Of a stretch of 64,000 nt of DNA, positions 37,501 through 46,567 are shown one piece after another (the stretch's first letter is position 1; every line of letters begins with the position of its first letter). The notes beneath the pieces were generated by a model. It saw only the letters and a program-made list of their open reading frames with translations, was not told the origin of the DNA and did no database searches. The position numbers and the translations under genes were made by a program. The DNA lies in the NCBI GenBank assembly GCA_050084515.1, contig CM114273.1, positions 27,962,001-28,026,000 of the forward strand. The letters run 5' to 3'. Origin of the DNA: Blasia pusilla. Taxonomy: Eukaryota; Marchantiophyta; Marchantiopsida; Blasiales.

Positions 37501-39579
37501 GAGTTTGGATGTATGGATTGTATCGGGGGAATGTCACCCACCTGGATCAGGATCTGCGATTGGGTGAGGAAGGTGCTACGACGCACCGGGAGAGTCTGAG
37601 GGTTCTTGGGCGATGCCCTCGTCAATCAGATGCTTGCAAAGGGTGCTTAGATTAAGAAGAAAACTTGGGCAAACAAGTTTATTTCTCAAGATGTAGCCGT
37701 AACCATCCTTTGCTGGTCGAAGATACAAGCCGCAAGAAAAGCGCTGACCGAGTGGAGCGGAGGGAGAAGGTATCTGCGTCTGGCGCGCCAAATTCATCAA
37801 GCCGCGAGATCTGCAACGAAATACACGGCGAGCAAGATGCAGCGATACATCAGCATTCTCAACCCCGAACTTGGTCCGGAGTTCTACAAGGAGTGAAGGC
37901 GATTATCAGCGCCCGAAGAGGGATGAAGATCCGCATGGTCGGATTGGGAGAAAGTGTCATTTGGATCGCGTGCATCGGTTTGCGTTGTCCGGGATAAGCG
38001 AGTTCAGGAGGATACGATCGATGAAAATCAGTCTCGAGGGCTCGAGAGGCCTAGAAGAGGGCGGCACACCATCCTCCGGTGTGTCCGATCCGATGATCTC
38101 GCATTGGCTACGCGAATGGTCGTTCCGGGACGCGCGTTGCGAGTAATCGGGAAGTCCGTCTTTGGGACGATGCAAGCCGGAGCTCGGAAGAGTAGAGCCC
38201 ATTCTGCCGGAAGCAAACCTTGAAAGTTCTTGAGATTTCGAGGTTTGGCTCGACGACATCCGGGACAAGCCAACCAAAAACCAGGATTCAAGACCATGTT
38301 CAAGGTTTGCGTCCTCCCTCGGCGAGCTTGACGAAGAAGTAGAGGGGAACAAACGGGATCAGCGAAGAAGAAGCGAGATCTACAAAGAGCAGGCGGCGAT
38401 TTGTTCGACTAAAAGCGCCCAACGGATGGTCTTCATGTACCTCGCCCAAGATAAGAACGCAGTGTACGTGGGGAAAATTACCGTAGCCTTGAAATTTTGG
38501 CTTCGCCGCGGATCTGAGACATTCTCCATATACGGCGTGGAGATGGGGCAAAGACATGTCCGATTGGGAGGTGGAGAATTGCCCCATTTGGCTCGACTTC
38601 AACGACCTTGAAGACATCACGGATAAGGACTTACGAGTGCTTCATGATGCAAAGTGGCCTCAGGACAAGATGACATCCCCAACGTCCCGGCCAAGACTTC
38701 TTCGGAGGAGATGAAAAGCAGGCCACGAGACAGTGAGTTGGCTTCCAAGGTCCGCCTGACCAAAGACAAATCCACAACGGGTCTCAAAGGCAAAAGCGAG
38801 GGGAGGGAAAAATTCAGAGGCCGAGTCTTCCCAAAGAGAGGTGAAGACTCAAGGCCGAGGCGGAATCGTCGGACGAAAGCGGGGAGAGAGGGTCGGACTA
38901 GGTCCTCGGCTAAAAAAACGCCACCGAATCCGAGGTCATAGAAACCCCGACAAGCCGTCCCCCAGGCTAGGGAGAAGCGAAGCGAGAGGTGCCGGGTTGT
39001 CCCAAGGAGAATACATCCCATCATCCTTGGGAAGACACGCAGACAAACAACGACCGGGACAAGCGTCCTCCTTGATTCACTCCTTTCTTGGATGAGTGAA
39101 GAGCTTGATTCTCAAGCGTCGACACTAGCCATCGAAAAATTGACAACGCTGGGACGGAAGCTCCAACAAAACGGGCACGCTGCGTGGACGGTGAATGGAG
39201 TGGTCGAAGAGGTTGCGGTGGATCTCTTGATCGCCGATCTGCCCTCGGGGTTGCGACTTTGGGGCGAGAATCCGTCGGACAAGGTACTGAGTGGAATGTC
39301 TTTGCTCACTTATGACCAGATTGCACTTTTGTTCTCCTTGCGACGCCTATCCGAGTGACAAGGGCGCTTCTTGGTGTTGATGGAGGGAGCGAGGGCGAGC
39401 TCTTCAACCTCCGCGTCAAGAGGTCGCTAAAGTGGAGGACGGCACTGTCGTGGATCATAAAAACGAGTACCCACTCCGATCCGCGACGAGTCGATTCGGG
39501 TAAGGCTCAATTCTGTACTATAATTTCAATTATCTTATAATGATGTGTATAATGAGAGTCAATCTGGTTTTTTTGTCCG

Positions 39580-39958
39580 TAAGCAACCCGTCGGAAGGCG
39601 ACGGGTTGTCGGCTTAGAGCAGCCCATGCTCGGTGAGAGCAACCCGTCGGTTTCGGCGTGTTGCATCTTTCCCACATACACAGGAAAACGCGGTGTACGC
39701 AGCCCGTTGGAACCCGGCGAGTTGCGTTGCTTTTGGGTTTTTCGGTTGATTTTGGTTTTTGGATGCAACCTGTCGATAGCGGACGGGTTGCTCAAAGCGA
39801 GCATGGGCTGCTCTGGCTAAAGCAACCCGTCGCCTTCCGACGGGTTGCATCCAAAAACCAAAATCAACAGGGAAAATCCAAAAGCAACTGCAACCCGTCG
39901 AGTTCCGACGGGTTGGTCCGGGACAGAACAACCCGTCGAACTCCGACAGGTTGATCCA
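39580..39958. repeat. palindrome array 4 (intron in methyltransferase part)
   Basis: Seven copies of the same palindrome between the motif IV and motif I coding parts. Spacing is less regular. A longer fold-back also exists: the segment with CCAAAAACCAAAATCAAC near 39850 is the reverse complement of sequence near 39740. Confidence 0.88.
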
Positions 39959-40769
39959 AAGTCAGTTATTGAAAATGTTCTTAAGGCGACTTCTTTAGTT
40001 TCTGACATTGTTTCCAACGTCTTTGATTCTGAGATGGACCACTCCTACGCTTCATCGCCCGTTCTCGCCCGAGCACAATTTCCAGGTGTTCAAGATCCAG
40101 GATCTTGTGGATCCATGCTCAGATGGGTACAGCTTAGATATTTTGTACAATTCCCCGGAATTTACATGCAAGACAAGATACCCCACTTCGGGAGGAAGGG
40201 AAAAGTCGCCATCCCTGATGCAAACGCTCATCGAGCTCTGCTCAAGGCCGGGTGACTTGGTGTTCGACTTAGTGGGACTTTCAGGGGAAAGTATCAAAGG
40301 CGTCTGGCAGAGTGCCAGGAACATTCTCTGCCTCGAGGGAAGGCAAGAACTGTTTGACCTTTGCAAGGAGGCAAAGGCAGAATACGAAAGACTCGTTGGG
40401 ACGTACAACTCTCCACCAAAGCCGAGAGCTCCGGTTCCAGAGCCACCCTTGGTAGTGACTCCATCGTCACTTCCAACGATTCCCAAAATCGGGAGGGTAA
40501 GGCCGAAAGTGATTTTGCAAGAGCTCTCGGACGATGACGAGTGAGTTCAAAGAACTCAACGACCCAGCTTGACTGCAGCGTTTGGAGTAGGGAGTTTTTT
40601 TATAATGAGGCAAAAGATTTCATAGAATAGATCAAATGTACAGTTCTGAGCTTTTTTCGGATGATATAAAGCAGAAGATTTTTTTGATCGATGGTGGTGC
40701 TTGTAAATGTTTGCTGATCATTTTTTGTCTTTTTGAATGTGATCGTCTATGTACTCCACGAACTTCTAC

Positions 40770-40920
40770 TTTGCAACCCGTCGGATTTCTCCTGCTTGCA
40801 ACTTTCACTTTATGACCACTGCAACCCGTCGGATTTCTCCTCCTTGCAACTTTTCGCTTTTTGACCACTGCATCCTTTTTACCACCTCTAGGCAACCTGT
40901 CTGATTCCGACAGGTTGCCT
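40770..40920. repeat. palindrome array 5 (3' flank)
   Basis: Two degraded half-palindromes (GCAACCCGTCGGATTTCTCC) and one full copy (GCAACCTGTCTG...GACAGGTTGC), downstream of the methyltransferase stop. A further half-site is at about 41497. Confidence 0.8.
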
Positions 40921-42257
40921 GATCGGACCCTTTCCCTGTTGGTCCAACTTAAGAGGTAGTCTGGCGGGCTTCTTCCCTTGGCACCTTCCCCTCAACTCGT
41001 AAAGGCAGGCATAGGCTTCTTTTCTTCTCTCAGACGTGTTGGATTCCTTCTACCTGTGCGGTTGCCATAGTGGTATTACCGAGGATGGAGCAGATATTGA
41101 TACTGGATGGGTGTCACATTGTAGAGCGTACAAGGTATACTGCCGAGGAAGGCGGTGGGACTCGAGACAGGTTACATGGGACCGTTATGGTGTACCTAGG
41201 GGGGGGGGCCAAGGCTCTCGAATTCGCCAACATCTTCGATCCCCGTCTACAATCGGCCAGAGGAGCCACTTGAATCCCAGGACATTCCTTTGGCATCCAT
41301 TGAGGAGAGTTAGGAGTAAATTTGTAGATGACGAGGTGAAGAAATCATAGACTAGGTGAAATGTACATTTCGAGGTTCCTTCGGAGGTAATAAAGGCGAG
41401 ATTTTTTCAACCCATAATGGTGTTTGTAAAAGTTTGTTGGAATATGTTTTTGGACTTGTGGATTGTGTTCTTTTAGCTACTCGAATTACAATTCTACAAC
41501 CCGTATGATTCGACTTTTGCTTTTTGCCCACGCAACTTTTTAACCATTTCCAAGCAATGCCGGATTCCTACTGGGTTGATTTCGCTTGAGTGATCGGACT
41601 CTATCCCGGTGATACCAACCCGACGCATTGTGGCGGGCTTCTTGACTTTTGGCTCGTTCCCCTTCATTCGTCCAACCGGGTTGTAGGCTTCTTTTCTTGT
41701 CTAAGATGTGCAGATTCCTACTACCGTCGGATTGCCATTTCGGATTCCCAACCCGTTATATCGTCGTGGAGTGCGGGGTGGAAGAAAATCACTTCTAAAA
41801 ATCTTTCCTTTCTTATGGTGAGCTTTCTTACGGGTTGGGAGGGTGCGCTTCTCGGTTTCTCGGCCTTAGGATCGATTTGTTCACATTTTGAAAGTTGGTC
41901 TTGAGCAGACACCATTCATAACAAAGCGAAAAGTTGGTTATGGGGCAATTTAGGGGAGGCCATGATGAGGCAACAATCCTGCAAAAGAGAGGTACCCATC
42001 CGGGTGGTCCTCCAACAAAAATACCAAGGGCACTGCTTTTTGTTGACCGAGACAGGGAATGTTAACAAACTTAGGCTCATATGGAGAGTGATGGAAAAAT
42101 GTTTAGGGTGGTCTTATGATGTCTCCTTTTTTCTCGCCCCCAAGAAAGAGGAGGTTTTTTTAGGGCCAAATGTGGACCACTAAATACTCTCTTCTAAAGA
42201 TTTCCTGAATTTTAAAGCAAACAAAAATTTCAAATATGTCAAAAAGTTTTGAAGAGA
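40921..42257. other. transposon 3' region, unassigned
   Basis: Contains a short open frame at 41082-41273 (start MEQILILDGCH) with an 11-base G run in the middle. No family is recognised. The rest is non-coding up to the right inverted end. Confidence 0.35.
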
Positions 42258-42343
42258 GGAGGCGGATTTGGCCCTTTTTTTTGAAGAGAGACTCTCCTCT
42301 CTTCCTCTCTTCCTCTCCTCTCTTACTCTCTCCTGCCAGAATA
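42258..42343 (-). repeat. right terminal inverted repeat of DNA transposon
   Basis: Pyrimidine-rich tract CTCCTCTCTTCCTCTCTTCC and onward to GCCAGAATA. In reverse complement it aligns with the left end at 30087-30190. Confidence 0.65.
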
Positions 42344-43165
42344 CCATCCCCCTCTTGGTCTGTAGGACGTTGACTCTTCCCAATAATCCAGGGAAAACCC
42401 CATCGGGTGTAACAGTGCTTAACCAACCAAGACGTCGTAGGACTCTACATCAGTCATTATCGCCTTGGCGCGCACCGCGGACTCATCGGTAGGATGTCCC
42501 GGGCGAATCCTCACAACGACCTCATGTCAGGTGATATACTGTGTGGTACTCGCTCCACCCAAGGATGTCTATATCCGGAATGGACAACGCTCCACATTGG
42601 CTCTCGTCAAGCCCAATCCTCTAAATGACGCTTTCCCCAACATCAAGGGTTGCGCTTCTGAATCCAACAAGACGCGTTGCGGACTAAAAGCTCTACCTCC
42701 AAGACTCACAAACTAGAAGACCTCTCCTAGGTTATCCTGCAACACAACACCAGGAGAAGCCATGGCACGCTCTATCGCGGGTCTAGCAGGCATCTCCACC
42801 ATCCTAGCAGCCGCAGCCTGCCATGAATCTGACGTGGACGGCCCGAGCATCCACTCCTAGGGCAGGTCCATCACCTCCTCTACAATCACCTCTGAACGTG
42901 ATGCAAGAACTCCAACTCCGCGGTCACATAGTGAAGCGGCCAGCCGGAAAGCCTCGGTGGGCGTACCCCGCAACGTCATAACATCGGAAGTAGAAAATAA
43001 AGGAGTGCAGTACACTCTGGTGGCCGCTCCCAACAACGTGCTCGACACATGCCCCTCCTGAGCATCAACAATAGGAGTCGTCGCACTCGCTTCTCCCATC
43101 GCCCTCCGTGCCTGCACACCAACAACATCACCAACTCTCCAGGAACACCACCCCAATACACTCTG
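42344..43165 (-). pseudogene. element 1 protease region, far side of insertion
   Basis: Minus-strand homolog of 58330-59165 in element 2. The retroviral-type aspartic protease motif region reads VLLDSEAQPLMLG around 42653-42664, where the catalytic triad would be DSG/DTG. The Gly is changed to Glu by a G-to-A transition. The upstream Gag part is missing beyond 43165. Confidence 0.72.
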
Positions 43166-43169
43166 GGTG

Positions 43170-43599
43170 ACGCTCTTGGAAGTTTAGTACTTTGGCATGA
43201 AGTAAATTTGAAGAAATTATATGCTAATATTAGACGTTAATGCCTATATGTAGACAATATTTACTTACAGTAGTGCATCTTTTGTTGACTCCTTCGCTAT
43301 GAAATCTCGGACCCTCCAGAGAAATCACTATTGATTACTTGTAGTAATATTTACGACCGCTTTTTTTGTTGTTGAATTTACTTTTCTTCAATATGAGACT
43401 ACTAAATTTTATTCTAGTTCCTGCATTGGAAAGTTAGAAGTTTCAAATTATTTGTTTTTACACCGCATTCTCAATTGATGAATGGAGTGTTTGAACTAAA
43501 ATCTCCACCTTTCCTTTTTCTTTGGTTATTTTATCGATGCCTTGTAAGAATCAATGCATAAATGGATAGGCTACATTCTGCAAGAAGAACCTTAGCCTT
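43170..43599. other. AT-rich, no gene seen
   Basis: Follows the truncated end of element 1. No recognisable coding or repeat content. Confidence 0.45.
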
Positions 43600-44470
43600 C
43601 TATCATGAGACCTACTTCGGATTCCCATAACTTGAAGTCATTTAAATGTGTCATATGAATCATATTAGTCATAAATCATTCAATCACATAATGTAGCCAA
43701 ACTCTAGTCATATCACACCATATGTAGTCATTTAAACTAATGATCCAAACATGTACCAAGTCATACTAAAACATTATGCTGTCATTTTAAAGTCATATAT
43801 TTAGGTACCTAGTCATATTCATCTATCATGCAGTCATATTAATGCATCTTGGAGTCATTCAAATGTGTCATTTAAAATATCAGTCATATAAAGAAGTCAA
43901 ATTCTAGTCATAAGAAAATGTCAATTAAAATAATAATAAAATATGGAGTCATTTTAAAGAATCATATATTTAAGTTCCTAGTCATATTGACAAAGCATGG
44001 AGTCATACAAAGCAGTTAGACTTGAGTCGTACACAAAGACTGCATCATTTATTGAGTCGTATATAACCATTTAAAGTCATTTGGACAAAACAAAATGATC
44101 AATATGACTTAGTCATTTTTGAAAGCTTAGTCATAGAATTGAATCTAAAGTCATTTTTCAGAAATTCTCCCAACAATATGACTAGAGTTGACTCATACAA
44201 TGTGACACATGTCATGATTTAAGTAGTTGTACTTGACGACTTGCCACGCCATATGCTGATGTGACTGTCATATTATATGACTAGAGTTTATCAAGATTAA
44301 ACACTTTGGTGACGTCTCAGTCATTTAAATGAATGACTAAGTCTCTCATCCTAAAATGACTCGAGTCATGGTATGGTAGATTACTAGGCTTTTATGACTC
44401 CATGAGTCATCAGTAATTTCCAATCATTTTAAGACATGTATGACTTGAGGGAGTCATATGAGCAGTCATA
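43600..44470. repeat. AGTCAT/ATGACT-rich repeat
   Basis: AT-rich sequence saturated with AGTCAT, mostly forward in the first 500 bp and mostly as ATGACT in the last 350 bp. A ~165-bp unit is imperfectly duplicated (GTCATTTTAAAGTCATATATTTAGG near 43790 and its variant near 43953). Similar motif-rich DNA occurs at about 24430-24505. No coding potential. Confidence 0.75.
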
Positions 44471-44811
44471 AATCTCTTGAATTGTTCTAGTGAGTACACT
44501 CTGAATGGAAAATCTTGATGTGTAAAATATATGATTTGGGGATGTAGATTGACAAGGATGGGATTCAAGTTTTGATCTAAAATTGTCACGAAAAGTACAT
44601 TGGAGGGATTCTCATCAAGTTCAACATGGTATATTGTAAAGTTTTTTGCACGTGTTTGGAGCATAAATGAAAAACTTAGTAAGAGGTTGGAACCTTAAAG
44701 TGAGGAATAGAAGAGAGAAATTATTGGTATCCCACATCTAGACTCATTGGGTGCTTAATACATGCAATGGTTTGCACCTGAACAAATCTGCATTCTAAGT
44801 AGGATTACTTG

Positions 44812-45010
44812 GAAGATTCATGAGCAACCCAAATGAACAAGATGTCGAGCAAGTGCTTAGATACTTGAAGAGGACCAAGAAGACCTACATAGTCAATGAG
44901 CAGACTTAGCTAACAAGGATTGAAGGTTACTATGATGAAAATTGGGCATGAAACATACATATTAGAATGTCAACTTGTAGATATTGTTTCATTCTACATG
45001 GTGGAGTCAT
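44812..45010 (+). mobile_element. Ty1/copia RNase H remnant
   Basis: The frame reads LLGRFMSNPNEQDVEQVLRY, LKRTKKTY, then after a TAG IEGYYDENWA, a TGA and MSTCRYCFILHGG. This is the copia 'RYMSNP...RYLKGT...GYSDADWA...STSGYVF' region. Two in-frame stops, no other domains nearby. Confidence 0.72.
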
Positions 45011-46567
45011 TAACATCATGCTCATAATGTGCTGGCTTATTCTTGGTGTGTTGGCCTGCTCCTGTTGTGCTAGCCCTTCCACCTTGCCTTACCATGCACT
45101 GGTCCCTTCTGCTGGTCTCTTGTAGGAAACTATTTAACTCCCCCTCTCTTCCCTTCTTCTTTGATTCACTTCTACTCCTGCCCTCTAAGGCTCTAGGTTT
45201 TGAGATTAGCTCCTACATACCTGAACCTTTGCTGGTGCCTTGATCAACTAAGAAGGAATGTGCATTGGTGTGGCGAATGCTCCAAGTACGAATCTAGCAC
45301 AAACTCCTGCATCTTGATTTCAACCACCTCTCTTCAGGACTTGTGTATTCTAATAAGGTGTTGCTTTTCAAGCACCCAGTTCTCAATAGAACTTGTAGAC
45401 CAGTTCTACATGCAATCCATTTCAATTTTGCTCTTTTCAGGGTTGTAAGTGATTACCCTCATGTACATGGTTTAGTGGAAGATCTTGTCGGGATCTATTA
45501 TCTTTCTATCATTTTAAGGTTTAAAAGTAGATCTGAGAGGAAGTAGAATTCTGATTTCAACATGAAAGACAAGGAGTCAAATAAGGCTCACTAAGGGAGA
45601 GTTGGAAACATTAACTCATCAAACTTCACAATAGAACACAACTTCAATTTGAATTCTTTTCTTTAGTGTTCCTTTTGTCTAGGGTTGTGCATTAAGGCTT
45701 TAGTAAGGTTAAGAGGAGGCCCTTTGGCTTGCTCAGCTTTAGGGCAAGAGCCTTTTAGAGAGATTGTCCCCTTCTCAGGCCCATGTAAGTTGAGCGCCGA
45801 TCATTCCAGTGTGTTGTTGTGTGTGCCACCTCAAGGACTTCCGTTCGTGTAGAGAACGTAAGACATGAGAGAGTGAAGTCGACCCCACTTGTTTTGTGCC
45901 CTGTTGTGTGTGGAATACTGTCGACAGTGTGTGGAGTGTGTTTGCCTTGTGTGAGTGTAAGCGTACACAATAGATAGATCTGGCTTGGCTCAGTGCCTAG
46001 TTTCTGTTGCCACAGGAGTGCAATTACAGTAGGTTAGTAATAAGGCCTATTTATGCTCGAGGCCATATGGTCCTCCAACAAACCAAACCTGAATTGAATT
46101 GATCTACAACAGAAGGTCATGATAGTGTGATGCAAGAAGTTGATCACTAATACGTTCTGCAAACGACATAAAAAAGGGTTAAGAGTTACAAGGTACCAAA
46201 GTGAATTTGAGAGTCCATGACTCCCAAGTGCCCTTGAATAATGCCAACTCAAAAGCCGATAAGAAATGACTTCGGTTTTAGGGTGTCCATCGACAGTATT
46301 GGTCATGCCTCTGAACATGACAGTGCCCAAAGTGCGCACTCCAGAGCAAATACAGGTCCTTGTCAAAATTGCAGATGCTTCCCACAAGCTAAATTAAATA
46401 TTGCAGGCAAGGGGGATTGAAATGGCTTATGTTGCACATAAAATTGATTAGAGTTGCACAATCACATTGCCATAAAATTGTTGAATGCATAAACTGCTCA
46501 TGGATTTTAATTTATTGCGCAATGTGGTCAAAATTAGCTGATGGACTTTTCAGTGTATACTCACGCT
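45011..46567. other. intergenic, downstream of ALG6
   Basis: No gene seen. The part near 45040-45130 (GTGTTGGCCTGCTCCTGTTG) resembles 63600-63720 and may be shared copia-associated repeat. 46034-46567 includes the probable 3' untranslated region of ALG6. Confidence 0.45.

Larger units (their letters stand above)
35793..40544 (+). pseudogene. ParB-like / DNA N4-N6 aminomethyltransferase, disabled
   Basis: Exon 1, 35793-36422: 210 codons, basic start (MTRKKSQANKSG) then a charged coiled coil (EIRQQEIEEREREAEMHNQ). Exon 2, 36513-36985: ParB-like domain, MEYVREIQSDEDIAKLKQSA and, 80-90 residues on, FIWDGNHRFMAW (the ParB/Srx 'DG.HR..A' motif). One TAG at 36684-36686 replaces an expected Gln. After an array-filled intron, frames at about 37500-37890 (NQMLAKG, KKKTWANKFISQDVAVTIL) and 38230-38610 continue, with two stops and frame changes. 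A Lys/Arg-rich linker follows (38654-38940). The methyltransferase has motif IV as VDLLIADLPSGL (39218-39253; canonical DPPY reads DLPS). After a second array-filled intron come motif X/I as PSLMQTLIELCSRPGDLVFD then LVGLSGES (about 40210-40290). Order IV-X-I is beta class. ParB fused to such methylases is known in phages and bacteria. Ends DDDE-stop at 40544. Confidence 0.68.
30087..42343. mobile_element. 12.3-kb DNA transposon with transposase and ParB-methyltransferase genes
   Basis: Inserted in element 1. Purine-rich inverted ends face each other (left from 30087: GGAGCGGTAAGAGGAGAGG; right end reversed: GGAGAGAGTAAGAGAGGAG). The flanks CCATCCTTG (30078-30086) and CCATCCCCC (42344-42352) could be a degraded 9-bp target duplication. 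Two divergent genes share a promoter region: a SWIM-type transposase (-) and a ParB/DNA aminomethyltransferase (+). Five arrays of a ~27-bp palindrome occupy introns and intergenic parts. Nine-bp duplication, long ends and SWIM suggest a Mutator-like element. A Zisupton/KDZ-type affiliation is not excluded. Confidence 0.75.
25378..43165 (-). mobile_element. Ty3-type retrotransposon, element 1 (split by a DNA transposon)
   Basis: Two blocks, 25378-30086 and 42344-43165, together form one minus-strand element collinear with element 2 (54187-59165). Order from left to right: terminal block A-B, A' block, integrase with PHD finger, RNase H, reverse transcriptase, a spacer region, [12.3-kb insertion], protease, then loss of everything upstream (no Gag zinc knuckle). 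The join is supported because the sequence on the two sides of the insertion aligns with the uninterrupted region 58290-58420 of element 2. All frames carry stops, and most changes are transitions. Confidence 0.85.

Noticed and set aside
40008-40544. Reading the 40-kb frame as an independent host gene
   Set aside because: It starts without a proper ATG, follows an intron filled with the transposon's palindromes and completes the methyltransferase begun at 39.2 kb, so it is an exon of the transposon gene.
41082-41273. Third gene in the DNA transposon
   Set aside because: The frame contains an 11-base G run and no recognisable motif; too weak to call.
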